The position numbers were made by a program, and so were the translations under genes. A DNA stretch of 64,000 bases from Devosia sp. FJ2-5-3 (GTDB taxonomy: Bacteria > Pseudomonadota > Alphaproteobacteria > Rhizobiales > Devosiaceae), in NCBI RefSeq assembly GCF_029201545.1, contig NZ_CP104007.1:2514501-2578500 (forward strand), read 5' to 3'. The notes under the pieces were generated by a model, which did no database searches, was not told where the DNA came from, and worked only from the letters and a program-made list of their open reading frames with translations. This document shows, one piece after another, positions 1 through 8,738 of this stretch (positions are counted from its first letter, which is position 1; every line of letters begins with the position of its first letter).

Positions 1-828
1 CTCCCGCCACACCGGATCGCCCTCCGCATGGCGAACAGGGCGGCCAGCGCCGACATCGATCATGATGTCATGGTCGGTCAGTTCGAGCGCTATGCCATCG
101 CCGAAGAGATGAAGGCCGACGCGATGCCCCCAGCGCAGGAGGCAGGTAGAGCTGAAATTCGCGATGGCTCCGGACGCGAATTTGAGGCTTGCCGTGCTGA
201 CCGTGGGGACATCTAGGTCCGGAAAATCTGGTCGTGCCGTGTGGCCGGCCAGACCGTAGACCGACGTGACATCGCCGACGAGGTAGCGCGCTAGGTCGAG
301 GATGTGGGTGGCCTGCTCCACCATCTGACCGCCGGACTTATCAGCATGCCACCACCATTGCGGCGGTGGGGTCTGGTCGAGCCAATAGCCGGACAGCAAT
401 TGCGCGGGCCGCTCCGAAAGGATGCGCCGAGTCTCGTCGACGGTGTCGAGATAGCGCCAGTGATAGCCCACCGCGGTGACCAGTTCAGCCGCGGCTATCT
501 CAGCAGCGAGTTGTTCGGCAAGGCCAATCTCAAGCGAGATAGGCTTTTCGACCAAGAATGGCAGTTTTCGGGCGATGACTGCCCGCTCGACGGCGCCGTG
601 AGCAAAGGGCGGGATGCAGATATAGACCGCATCCAGGGTCATGTCCGCCAGCAGGCCGTCGTGATCGCCATAGGCGCGGGCGCCGTATCGCGCGGCAGCA
701 TCCACAGCGCGGTTGAAATCGGGATCGGCAAACCCGACCAATTCGACATCCGGCAGGCTTTCCAGCACGCCAAGGTGGCGTTGGGCAATTCCCCCCACGC
801 CGATAAAGCCGACACGCGTCTTGGTCAT
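1..828 (-). CDS. Gfo/Idh/MocA-family oxidoreductase, C-terminal part beyond the window
   Basis: The reading frame is open from an ATG at 828 to the window edge (276 codons). The N-terminus reads as a Rossmann nucleotide-binding fold (GFIGVGGIAQRH near residue 7), followed by the family hallmark EKPIS near residue 95 and GYHWRYL near residue 125. These place it among NAD(P)-dependent sugar or inositol dehydrogenases. It overlaps the stop of the upstream glycosyltransferase by ATGA, so it is the last visible gene of the polysaccharide operon. A role in making or modifying a nucleotide-sugar precursor is inferred from context. The substrate cannot be told. Confidence 0.85.
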   Translation of the reverse strand, partial: MTKTRVGFIGVGGIAQRHLGVLESLPDVELVGFADPDFNRAVDAAARYGARAYGDHDGLLADMTLDAVYICIPPFAHGAVERAVIARKLPFLVEKPISLEIGLAEQLAAEIAAAELVTAVGYHWRYLDTVDETRRILSERPAQLLSGYWLDQTPPPQWWWHADKSGGQMVEQATHILDLARYLVGDVTSVYGLAGHTARPDFPDLDVPTVSTASLKFASGAIANFSSTCLLRWGHRVGLHLFGDGIALELTDHDIMIDVGAGRPVRHAEGDPVWRE

Positions 829-1940
829 GAAATCAGAGCCTGTGAGGTGAGTAGTGATGCGGCCAACAGGTCGGCATATTGCACCGAGGTCTGCTTGGCC
901 ATGCGATCAGCCTGGAAGTGGCGAAGGAAGCGAGATCTCGCCGCGTCGGCCGCAACGCGCGCAGAGAGAGTATCGCCGAGGGCAATGCCGATAGTGGCGG
1001 CGAGCAGCATTGAATCCCCCGCTTCAACGAGAAAGGCATGGTCTCTGCCGACGGCCTCGATGATCCCCGCGACGGCGGTGCCTACGATGGGAACGCCGAC
1101 CGCCATGGCTTCGAGTAGCACCAGCGGCAGGCCCTCGAACAGCGACGGTAGGACGAATAGGTCCGCAGCAGCCAGCAGCTCCGGCACGTCTTCCCGACGC
1201 CCGAGAAGGGTGACGGATCTTTCCAGTCCCGCCTCAAAAACGCTTTCGGCGATACACTCGCGCTCTGGCCCGTCGCCGACGAAGACAAAGCGCGCCTCTG
1301 GATGCTGAAGCAATACCTGGGGCACGGCCCGTAAAAGACTTGCGTAGTCCTTTTGCGTCGTGAACCGCGCAACGGTCAGGACAAGTGGCGCGATCTCATC
1401 CAGACCAAGCTCGGCGCGCACGGTGGCGCGACTGGCATGGGAGGATGCGGGCGGCACTATGCCGTTGGGAATTACGGCGATGCGGGGCCATCCCACACTA
1501 TCGGCATATGTGTGGGCGACGTCCTGCGAGACGGCGATGACGCGATCGACCGAAAGTAGCATGGCGGCGTATTCTGCCTGCTGCACCTTGCTGGTCAGGA
1601 GATAGGGCAGATGCTCGGTTCTCAGAACCGGCAAACCAGCGGCCTTGCCGAGCCGAACGAGATCATGTCCCTCCCAGCCAATGCCCGCATGGACATGGAG
1701 TAGAGCCGCCTCGCTTGTTTTGAGCCAACGGCGAAAACCCTGCAAGTCACCAGGAGAGAAGCTCTTTATCCTGAGCCCCCACCGTGCCGCCGATCCGAGA
1801 AAGGCTAGGCCGCTCTCGTCATCCTGGCAGGCAATGACGATGTCATAGTGATCGACAAGGCTGCGGCCGAGCGTGACCATATGGGTGCCGAGGCCCGAGG
1901 GTTCGAGGCTGTCTGTGGCCAGTACCAGCACCGGCCTCAT
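825..1940 (-). CDS. Glycosyltransferase, GT4/GT1 family
   Basis: A 371-residue protein with the two-domain GT-B layout. The N-terminal half has a glycine-rich stretch (LEPSGLGTHMVTLGRSL). The C-terminal half carries VLTVARFTTQKDY near 187 and the EX7E donor-binding motif (E269 to E277, EGLPLVLLE). It probably transfers a hexose from a nucleotide sugar to a lipid-linked or growing polysaccharide at the inner membrane. It overlaps the genes on both sides by 4 bp, which indicates translational coupling. Donor and acceptor are unknown. Confidence 0.88.
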   Translation of the reverse strand: MRPVLVLATDSLEPSGLGTHMVTLGRSLVDHYDIVIACQDDESGLAFLGSAARWGLRIKSFSPGDLQGFRRWLKTSEAALLHVHAGIGWEGHDLVRLGKAAGLPVLRTEHLPYLLTSKVQQAEYAAMLLSVDRVIAVSQDVAHTYADSVGWPRIAVIPNGIVPPASSHASRATVRAELGLDEIAPLVLTVARFTTQKDYASLLRAVPQVLLQHPEARFVFVGDGPERECIAESVFEAGLERSVTLLGRREDVPELLAAADLFVLPSLFEGLPLVLLEAMAVGVPIVGTAVAGIIEAVGRDHAFLVEAGDSMLLAATIGIALGDTLSARVAADAARSRFLRHFQADRMAKQTSVQYADLLAASLLTSQALIS

Positions 1941-4261
1941 GACAGGACCTCGGCCAGGGCCGAAGCCGGCTGGCTCATGCGGCGGTAATGCGCCAGGGCC
2001 TGACCTACCACCTGATCCATATTGTAGTAGCGATAGGTCCCCAGCCTGCCGACGAAACTGACCTCTGGATGCTCATTGGCGAGCGCGGCATACCGTTTGT
2101 AAAGCGCGGCATTTTCGTGGCGAGGAATGGGATAGTAGGGATCGCCGTGCTCTTGTGGAAATTCATAGCTGATACTGGTCTGGCGGTGCACCTGACCGGT
2201 CAGATGTTTGTATTCGGTAATCCGAGTATAGGGCACGGCCTCATCGGGGAAATTCACCACGGCCACGGGCTGAAAGCGGCGCTGGTCGAGCGTTTCGTGC
2301 TTGAATGCAAGGCTACGATAAGGCAACGCGCCGAAACGGTGATCGAAGTACTCATCTATGGGGCCGGTATAGATAATCCGCGGCGCAAGGTTCTCCCTGC
2401 GGATGTCAGCAAAATCGACACCGAGCTGCAGGTCGATCCGATCATGGTCGAGCATATTCTCAAACATGGCCGTATAGCCATTCAGCGGCATGGCCTGAAA
2501 ACTGTCGAGAAAATAGCGATCGTCGGTGCAAAACCGGGTTGGGACGCGCGCAGTGACTGCTTTGTCGAGCTGGCTCGGATCAAGGCCCCACTGCTTGCGT
2601 GTATAGCCCTCAAAAAAGGTGCGATAAAGTTCTGAGCCGATCTGGTTGATCACTACATCGCGGGACGTCCGCAACTCCGCGACCGGCTCGGCGCGGCTGC
2701 GGAGAAATTCCTCGGCAGCGGAACTGTCTTTGAGGTCCAGACCATAGAGGAGATTGAGCGTGGTGCGATTGATCGGCATCGGCACACGCTTGTCATCCAC
2801 CGCAGCGAGGACACGATGCTCGTAGGGACGCCATTCGGTAAAGCGCGACAAATAGTCTACGATATCTGTGCTGTTGGTGTGAAAGATGTGCGGACCGTAT
2901 TTGTGCACCAGGATGCCGGCGGCGTCGTGGTGGTCATAGGCGTTACCGCCGATATGAGAGCGTCTATCGCAAAGGAGCACACGTTTGCCGCCATCCGACG
3001 CAAGCCGCTCGGCCAGCACCGAGCCAGCGAATCCCGCCCCAACAATCACCACGTCATAAGCGTCGGCACGCCGACCGGGATGGACTGCAGGCGTGCGTAG
3101 AACAGGCTGGCTGTTGCTGGTTATCACCTGGTCCAGCAGGTCAGACATACGATCGAAAGTGTGATCCCAGGACATGCCTGCAAGCTTTTCATCAACCGCA
3201 GGCTGCCAGTCCGATGCCTTAAGGGCCAAGGCGTTTTCGCAGGCGAGAATGAACTCGGCTGCGGTGGCCGCAATGAAAACGCCGGGAAGATCGCCATAAC
3301 TAGCGACCACATCGACAACGGGCGTGGACACGACCGGTTTTCCGGCGGCGAGGTATTCCGGGGTTTTCGTCGGGCTGATGAAGCGCGTGGCATCATTGAT
3401 CGCGAAGGGCATGATCGCAACGTCCCAGCCGGAAAGATAAGCGGGCAGCTCGCCGTAGGAACGTTGTCCGAGAAAGTGGAGGTTCGGTCTCCGTGGCAAT
3501 TCTTCAGGCCGAAGCTTGGCGACGGGTCCCACCAACACCACAGACCATTCGGGACGCGCGGCCGCGACCTCGTCCAGGAGCTTGAGATCGATCCGTTCGT
3601 CGATGACACCATAAAACCCGATCTTGGGGCCGCTCAGAGCGGCGAGATCAGCGCTGGGCGGCATGCCGCTACGCACTCTGGCGAAATGAGCCACATCGAC
3701 GCTTGAAGGAAGCGGGTGGATATTGTCGTGAAGGTGACGCTTGGCCGCGTAGAGGCTTTGCCCTCCGGTGAACACCACGTCCGCACGTTCAAGCAATTGC
3801 GCTTCGAGATCTTTCAGCCGCGGCGGCGCGAAACGGAAATTGGCCAGCTCATCCATGCAGTCATAAACTACCGCCGTTGCCTCCACATCGCGGGCAAAGC
3901 CGAACATCATCGGTGAATAGAACCACAGCACCGGCCGCACGATCCCGTTGAGCCGCAACATGGTCTTGAGCAGGTGTGCCAAGCCCGCTTCACGCTGGGG
4001 CTCATCCCACCAATGAGGAATACGCGGTCGGATGGCGACGATATCTGTCCCATCGAAGGGATGATATTCGAGATAGGCCAAGTGATGGTCTGTCGGGATC
4101 TGCTCCTCGAAGATGAACACCTGACGATCGCGGACGAAGCGGCTCATGAGATGCTGCGGCCTTTGCAGCACAAAATCCCAACGCAAATGCGAGAAGCAGA
4201 TCAGCGGCACGCGGTCGGGTTTGAAGTCGGCGAACTGGTCACGCGAGAACTGTTGAGTCAA
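1937..4261 (-). CDS. glf: Fused glycosyltransferase and UDP-galactopyranose mutase
   Basis: A 774-residue two-domain protein. Residues 1-385 form a GT-B type glycosyltransferase (RPQHLMSRF at 34, IGFYGVIDERID at 214, the SPTKTPEYLAAGKPVV region near 296). After a short linker, residues 401-770 are a complete UDP-galactopyranose mutase: FAD-binding VIVGAGFAGSV at 405, RRSHIGGNAYD at 433 and YGPHIFHT at 455. Mutases of this family convert UDP-galactopyranose to UDP-galactofuranose. The start is a TTG with AAGGAGG five bases upstream, and it overlaps the preceding gene by 23 bp. The fusion suggests that the sugar made is handed directly to the attached transferase; that is inference. Confidence 0.9.
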   Translation of the reverse strand: MTQQFSRDQFADFKPDRVPLICFSHLRWDFVLQRPQHLMSRFVRDRQVFIFEEQIPTDHHLAYLEYHPFDGTDIVAIRPRIPHWWDEPQREAGLAHLLKTMLRLNGIVRPVLWFYSPMMFGFARDVEATAVVYDCMDELANFRFAPPRLKDLEAQLLERADVVFTGGQSLYAAKRHLHDNIHPLPSSVDVAHFARVRSGMPPSADLAALSGPKIGFYGVIDERIDLKLLDEVAAARPEWSVVLVGPVAKLRPEELPRRPNLHFLGQRSYGELPAYLSGWDVAIMPFAINDATRFISPTKTPEYLAAGKPVVSTPVVDVVASYGDLPGVFIAATAAEFILACENALALKASDWQPAVDEKLAGMSWDHTFDRMSDLLDQVITSNSQPVLRTPAVHPGRRADAYDVVIVGAGFAGSVLAERLASDGGKRVLLCDRRSHIGGNAYDHHDAAGILVHKYGPHIFHTNSTDIVDYLSRFTEWRPYEHRVLAAVDDKRVPMPINRTTLNLLYGLDLKDSSAAEEFLRSRAEPVAELRTSRDVVINQIGSELYRTFFEGYTRKQWGLDPSQLDKAVTARVPTRFCTDDRYFLDSFQAMPLNGYTAMFENMLDHDRIDLQLGVDFADIRRENLAPRIIYTGPIDEYFDHRFGALPYRSLAFKHETLDQRRFQPVAVVNFPDEAVPYTRITEYKHLTGQVHRQTSISYEFPQEHGDPYYPIPRHENAALYKRYAALANEHPEVSFVGRLGTYRYYNMDQVVGQALAHYRRMSQPASALAEVLS

Positions 4262-5420
4262 CGATGCCTCCTTCGGGAAGGCTTGAACGTGAAGATGAGC
4301 TGGGCACAGCCTTGCGCAGAAGCGGTTTCAGGCGCGCAATAGAGCGAGGCCAGGCCCAGCGGTCGAGGACTGCCTGGCGCGGCGAGAATTGCTCCGGATG
4401 GTCAATCGCCTCAATAATGGCTTCGGCGAAGCGATCTTCGGCCGCCACGAGACCCGTCTCCGGCAATATGAATTGCAGGCCGCAGACCAGGTCCGCATTG
4501 GCCACCACCGGAAGGCCAGCGAGCATATATTCGGTGAGAATGGCGGGCGCGCCATCGTCCCGGCCGCAGACGACACCCACCTTGGCGAGATTCATCAGCC
4601 GGTTGACCTCAGGATAATCGACCCCGGGTGGACCGATGAAATCGACGTCCAACCCCAACTCGATGGCTTGGCGGCGAAGCACATCAGCAGTCTCGCCATA
4701 CCCCATGACGCACAGCGCCTTGAGCCGGCGTGGAGATTGCGCGAGGGCGGCGAAGAGGAGGTCATGCCGCTTGTAGGCCTGAGCAGCAGCGACATAAATC
4801 ACGTCGTAAATCTTGGGAATATCAAGCGGGAAGAAGGTTTCGGGGGATGCAAATTCGGGGCCGACGGGAAGTATGGCGGTTGCCATTTGTGGATGACGCG
4901 CATTCACGACATCGGACTGCCACTGGGCCCCGGTCAGCACCAGGTCAAAGTGTCGGCTAACCTCGGGCGGCACCCGCAAGCTCGGCGCGTCAATCGAATT
5001 ATAGACGATCACGCTGTCGGCGCAGGCTTCCAAAACCGTTTCCGACACCCCGAGCCCCCAAACGCAGAGGACACGCGGTGGTCCATGACGTCGAATAAAC
5101 TCGACCATGGGTTCGGAATGAAAGGGCGGCTGCACGTTGGCCAATGGGAAGACACGCCGCGCAAGGTGCGGGTTAACCTCTTCATACGTTCCCAAAGGCT
5201 CGGTTGTGTGGTGCCAAATCTCAACGAAGTCCGCACACCCTTCGTGGACCGCGGCAAGGGGTAGCCGTTCGAGATATCCGCCAATGACCGGCGCATTCTC
5301 TGCCGGCGTCTCGCCGATACGAGGGCTCGCGTCATGTGGTGGAAGATTTTTCAGATTGGCATCGAAATCAACACGGTCGCTGATCACAACAATGGCGTGG
5401 CGCAGTCCTGCTTCAAGCAT
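4239..5420 (-). CDS. Glycosyltransferase, GT4-like
   Basis: About 393 residues. The C-terminal half is typical of GT-B enzymes: PKIYDVIYVAAAQAYKRHD near 215, FIGPPGVDYPEV near 265, then DGAPAILTEYMLAGLPVV near 302, where the usual acidic EX7E region is degenerate. It is the first gene of the polysaccharide operon. I place the start at the ATG at 5420 because GGAG lies 8 bases upstream; a GTG two codons earlier (5426) sits too close to that site. Donor and acceptor sugars are unknown. Upstream lies a 650-bp gap that should hold the operon promoter. Confidence 0.8.
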   Translation of the reverse strand: MLEAGLRHAIVVISDRVDFDANLKNLPPHDASPRIGETPAENAPVIGGYLERLPLAAVHEGCADFVEIWHHTTEPLGTYEEVNPHLARRVFPLANVQPPFHSEPMVEFIRRHGPPRVLCVWGLGVSETVLEACADSVIVYNSIDAPSLRVPPEVSRHFDLVLTGAQWQSDVVNARHPQMATAILPVGPEFASPETFFPLDIPKIYDVIYVAAAQAYKRHDLLFAALAQSPRRLKALCVMGYGETADVLRRQAIELGLDVDFIGPPGVDYPEVNRLMNLAKVGVVCGRDDGAPAILTEYMLAGLPVVANADLVCGLQFILPETGLVAAEDRFAEAIIEAIDHPEQFSPRQAVLDRWAWPRSIARLKPLLRKAVPSSSSRSSLPEGGIVDSTVLA

Positions 5421-5426
5421 AGGCAC

Positions 5427-6074
5427 GGCTCCGCTACGTCCAGCAGAGGCCGGACCGTTAATTTCAGCTAATTGGGCGTTTTTGATTAATTGCCGTTGGG
5501 AGTGGCGGGATCAAAACGGAGGATCAAAGTGATGGTTCCGTCACGATATGGAACCGCACAAGCAAGTTCATTTTCCCTAACACATGAAACTAAATTGCTA
5601 AGTACCGACGTCGGCCGCACCCACAGCCAGGTTCAGACAATTGATTCCACAGCGGATTGAGAAATCTTCCTGTAGTGGCTCACGAAAATTGTACTGCACC
5701 CAAAATTTCTTTAACGCCAACAGCCGCCGAACGCGATAGAGCTGCACCAACCACACAATATTGCTTACTTGCTCTAAGCAATATTGTGTATCCTTTGCCC
5801 GAGCTCGTGGCGCGTCGGCATTCCTACGGACTGATGCCGGCGGGCTTTGATATTCAATCGCGCGTGGTACCCTGTCTTTGGCGATCGAGGGCTTATTTTC
5901 TGGCGATGTGTTCGCGATCATATGTCGATCCCGCCGGCAGGCTGGGTGCACGTCTCGCGCTCGGGGTTCCCGGAACCCCTCGACATCATGCGGCCGGTGT
6001 CTCGAGTTCCCCTGGACCGACCATTGCCCGCCATCTCCTGCAGGCGTAATCTCCCCGCTTGAGGAGGAGCCATC
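5427..6074. other. Non-coding region upstream of the polysaccharide operon
   Basis: About 650 bp separate the divergent polysaccharide operon and the VOC gene. The part next to the operon is noticeably richer in A and T than the genes and must hold its promoter. The only clear structure is the perfect 15-bp inverted repeat at 5753-5789. Open frames here have no protein-like character. Confidence 0.6.
5753..5789. repeat. Perfect 15-bp inverted repeat with 7-nt spacer
   Basis: The arm ACACAATATTGCTTA (5753-5767) is followed after seven bases by its exact reverse complement (5775-5789). Each arm contains the self-complementary core CAATATTG. No T-run follows on either strand, so it is a poor intrinsic terminator. 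A dimeric or tetrameric regulator site, or a transcript hairpin, fits better. Confidence 0.85.
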
Positions 6075-6479
6075 ATGACCGATCATCGTCCAAACGGGGG
6101 CGTGACGCCCTATCTCAGTGTCGACGGCGCCCGAAAAGCCATCGATTTCTACAAGACAGCCTTCGGGGCCGTTGAGCGCGAGACCATGCCGAGCGAAGAT
6201 GGCAAGCTACTAATGCATGCCCAGATCGACGTTAACGGCGCGCCGATATTTCTCAGCGACTTCTTCCCTGACTACGGATTTCCCCCGGTCGCGCCCCAGG
6301 GGTTCAATCTCCACATCCATGTCGAGGATGCGCAAAAATGGTGGGACCGTGCCGTGGCCGCGGGCTGCACGGTGGCTCAGCCGCTGGAAAAGCAGTTCTG
6401 GGGCGATATTTACGGGCAGGTGAAGGATCCTTTCGGCGTGACCTGGGGCATAGGTCAGCCGACGTCCGACAGCAATTGA
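6075..6479 (+). CDS. VOC-superfamily protein, PhnB-like
   Basis: A 134-residue single-module glyoxalase/bleomycin-resistance fold protein. The opening (VTPYLSVDGARKAIDFYKTAFG) and the ending (VKDPFGVTWGIG) are typical of the PhnB-like branch, whose members are often annotated as 3-demethylubiquinone methyltransferase-like without proof. GAGGAGGAG lies eight bases before the ATG. It stands alone between non-coding regions. The substrate is unknown. Confidence 0.85.
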   Translation: MTDHRPNGGVTPYLSVDGARKAIDFYKTAFGAVERETMPSEDGKLLMHAQIDVNGAPIFLSDFFPDYGFPPVAPQGFNLHIHVEDAQKWWDRAVAAGCTVAQPLEKQFWGDIYGQVKDPFGVTWGIGQPTSDSN

Positions 6480-6826
6480 CGCCGGAGCGGTCGCCAATAG
6501 CGGTGATGAAGACAGTCCATTCGTCAGCCTGGGGTGCTGCGGCACAGCGCCTCGGTGCGTCTGGCCGCACTTAGGCAAGGGCCAAACCGCACCCGCTGCA
6601 GCGGTGTAAAGATGGCCGTGGAAGCCCCGGCCCCGGCCCTTCGAAGCCTTGCCGCGATTGCCGCGTGTGTGGCGAGGCCATCGGGTACATGGCCAGGGCC
6701 CGTCTCACTATATGTCTAGGCGCCGCAGCGGTGGCGTCCTGAAGCGCCGCAGCAAGCCCCATCTTTGGCTGCAACTTAAGGTGACAACCGCGCGTTTCTG
6801 CCTGACCTCAACCAAGGGGCTGCTTC
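6480..6826. other. Intergenic region without a convincing gene
   Basis: About 350 bp between the VOC and GlsB-like genes. I find no open frame with protein-like composition and no strong hairpin with a T-run. It is GC-rich with simple GGCCCC runs near 6630. It probably contains the promoter of the downstream pair. Confidence 0.5.
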
Positions 6827-7078
6827 ATGGGCATTATCTGGACAATCATCATCGGTCTCATCGCCGGCATCGTGGCCAAGTTCATCGTTCCCGGACGGAA
6901 CGAACCATCCGGCTTCGTGCTGACCGCACTGCTTGGCGTAGTCGGCGCCTTCCTCGCAACTTTTCTGGGTCAGGCAGTCGGCTGGTATCAGCCCGGCGAA
7001 GGCGCTGGCCTGATCGGCGCGATTGTGGGGGCTGTCATCATCCTGGCGGTTTGGGGTTTCGCCGCCCGTCGCGCCTGA
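6827..7078 (+). CDS. GlsB/YeaQ/YmgE-family stress-response membrane protein
   Basis: An 83-residue, very hydrophobic protein with three predicted membrane segments (about 3-20, 29-50 and 58-79) and the family pattern of glycines (IIIGLIAGIVAKFIVPG, GLIGAIVGAVIILAVWG). This family is also called transglycosylase-associated protein and is commonly induced by general stress; its biochemical function is not known. It lies 16 bp before the YidB-like gene, probably in the same transcript. Confidence 0.9.
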   Translation: MGIIWTIIIGLIAGIVAKFIVPGRNEPSGFVLTALLGVVGAFLATFLGQAVGWYQPGEGAGLIGAIVGAVIILAVWGFAARRA

Positions 7079-7094
7079 TCAAAGGAACAAGCTC

Positions 7095-7613
7095 ATGGCT
7101 AATCGTACTCCCTCACTCGTTGCCCTGCTCGGACTGCTTGCAGTGGCCGGCTATCAAAATCGCGACAAAATAGGCGACGCCCTGAAGGGGCTCCAGAGCA
7201 ATGCGGGTGGCGCGGGTCAGCCCGGCGGTGCCGCTGCCGCCGGCCTTGGTGGGCTAGGCGGCATTCTCGGTGGGCTGGGCGATCTCTTCAATGGAAAGCC
7301 CGGCTCCGAAAATATTCTCACCGGTGGCCTGAAAGACCTTCTCGACAATTTCAAGGACAACGGCCAGGCCGAGACGGCAGATTCCTGGACCACTCCCGGG
7401 GTACCGACCAAGGGACTGTCACCGAACGAAGTCGAGGCAGCCCTAGGTCGCGATACGCTTTCTCATTTGGCATCGACCACGGGCCTGTCCTACGACGAAC
7501 TGCTCCAGCGCTTGTCGACCACTATTCCTGATGCAGTGGACAAGCTCACGCCCGATGGGCGCTTTCCGCAGAATGACGAAGAAGCCCGCGAGAGCTTTTT
7601 CCGGACAATCTAG
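7095..7613 (+). CDS. YidB-family (DUF937-like) protein
   Basis: About 172 residues. A short hydrophobic N-terminus is followed by a glycine-rich stretch (about 40-70) and then the conserved C-terminal block (TPGVPTKGLSPNEVEAALG, LASTTGLSYDELLQRLS, IPDAVDKLTPDGRFP) of the YidB/DUF937 family. The function of the family is unknown. I chose the ATG at 7095 because AAAGGAAC precedes it at the right distance; an upstream in-frame ATG at 7023 lies inside the GlsB-like gene. A bidirectional hairpin follows. Confidence 0.88.
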   Translation: MANRTPSLVALLGLLAVAGYQNRDKIGDALKGLQSNAGGAGQPGGAAAAGLGGLGGILGGLGDLFNGKPGSENILTGGLKDLLDNFKDNGQAETADSWTTPGVPTKGLSPNEVEAALGRDTLSHLASTTGLSYDELLQRLSTTIPDAVDKLTPDGRFPQNDEEARESFFRTI

Positions 7614-7632
7614 CACTGCCTTAACAGCTCGA

Positions 7633-7671
7633 AAATCCGGTCGCCGAGGCACTCCCTCGACGGCCGGATTT
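7633..7671. terminator. Hairpin between convergent genes
   Basis: AAATCCGG (7633-7640) pairs exactly with CCGGATTT (7664-7671), with further partial pairing of GCCGAGG and CCTCG inside. It sits between the stops of the convergent YidB-like and GNAT genes. Short T-runs lie at the base on both strands, so a bidirectional intrinsic terminator is likely. Confidence 0.6.
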
Positions 7672-7696
7672 GCACGACTTGATCCCCGAGGATGTT

Positions 7697-8734
7697 TCAT
7701 TCCCGGGTGAGTGCCTCAATCAATGACGCTGGCCGCGTGTCGCCCCACAATTTAGATCGTTCGCCAGGCGACCGAGCGCGCATCAGCATGGGGAGCGGAT
7801 CGTAAAGGTTCAGTGCTGATCCCTGGGTGCAGAGTCGTTCCAGTTGACTGAGTTGGGCGCCTATATCCAAATCTTCCATTGGGTCGGAGCCCTTGAGAAC
7901 GGATATGGCGAAGAACCGCCGCAAGTGCTCGAGCAGCACGCACGCCGATAGACGACTACCCACCTCACCGACGAGCGACAGCGCAAGAGTTTGGTCTGGG
8001 CTTTGATCTGCGGATAGCCTGGGTTGCACATAGGGATGGTCCACAAGCCGGGCCCCGGCCTTCGCCCAGATGGCGATCCGATCGAACTGATCCACCCCGC
8101 TGGTCTGCGTGTCCAGATCATACTGTGCTTCTGACAACCGGAACGGGTCGTTCTGCTCCACAAACATCAGTGCTTTAGATGAGGAGCCTGAAAACTGGAA
8201 AAGGTCGGGCACCAGTGCACGCAGCCCCGACACCATCGATGCAAAATAGCCCTGCCCCCGCATATATCGATCAACGTAAATATAGTTGAGGTTACTGGAG
8301 GCGATTGCGTCGCTGGAATTCGGGCGAAAAGCGGTTGCGAATAGATTTGCGCCGCCGACGAAGCGCTCTTGGTCGTGGAACGTAAAGCAAATTTCCCGAA
8401 ACGGGCCGTATTCATTGGCGAGGGCCGCATAGGCGACGCCGTGATTGAGCTCTAACGCGGCCTCGAACCCTGACGCACTTTCTTTTTCGTCAGGCAATAC
8501 GAACGCCTGATCATAGCCGTCGTAAAACTGCCGGAAAGTCTCGTTGTCGAAGTGAGTGGTTGCGCGGAGATGAAGACCCCCGACAAGGTCCATCTCCCAG
8601 TCCTCGGAGAGAGGTTTCAACGCAATGGTATTATTCACTTCGATTTCCGAGCGATGGCCAGCAGACTTCATGTCTGAAGTAAGCATGTGGGTATCTACCC
8701 GGCAAACGCAATCGCCTACGGCATGGCGGGACAT
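7697..8734 (-). CDS. GNAT-family N-acetyltransferase of the VirD4-like module
   Basis: 345 residues. Residues about 35-255 read as a GNAT fold: FYDGYDQAFVLPDEKES, then RFVGGANLF, then YIYVDRYMRGQGYFASM, where RGQGY is the acetyl-CoA pyrophosphate loop. After that come FVEQNDPFRLS and WAKAGARLVDHPYVQP. The last 90 residues are helical and unassigned. The start lies 4 bp after the stop of the VirD4-like ATPase, so it is almost certainly co-transcribed with it. The acetyl acceptor is unknown; it could be a partner protein or a small molecule. A shorter start at an internal Met (for example residue 17 or 22) is possible. Confidence 0.75.
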   Translation of the reverse strand: MSRHAVGDCVCRVDTHMLTSDMKSAGHRSEIEVNNTIALKPLSEDWEMDLVGGLHLRATTHFDNETFRQFYDGYDQAFVLPDEKESASGFEAALELNHGVAYAALANEYGPFREICFTFHDQERFVGGANLFATAFRPNSSDAIASSNLNYIYVDRYMRGQGYFASMVSGLRALVPDLFQFSGSSSKALMFVEQNDPFRLSEAQYDLDTQTSGVDQFDRIAIWAKAGARLVDHPYVQPRLSADQSPDQTLALSLVGEVGSRLSACVLLEHLRRFFAISVLKGSDPMEDLDIGAQLSQLERLCTQGSALNLYDPLPMLMRARSPGERSKLWGDTRPASLIEALTRE

Positions 8735-8738
8735 TCAA

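Noticed and set aside
304..1308. 334-codon open frame on the plus strand
   Set aside because: Antisense to the Gfo/Idh/MocA gene and the GT4 gene, both recognised by motif.
5598..6086. 162-codon open frame on the minus strand in the polysaccharide-operon gap
   Set aside because: It crosses the perfect inverted repeat and the ribosome site of the VOC gene, and has no ribosome site or domain of its own.
7023..7094. N-terminal extension of the YidB-like protein by 24 residues
   Set aside because: It lies within the GlsB-like gene, while AAAGGAAC is correctly placed for the ATG at 7095.
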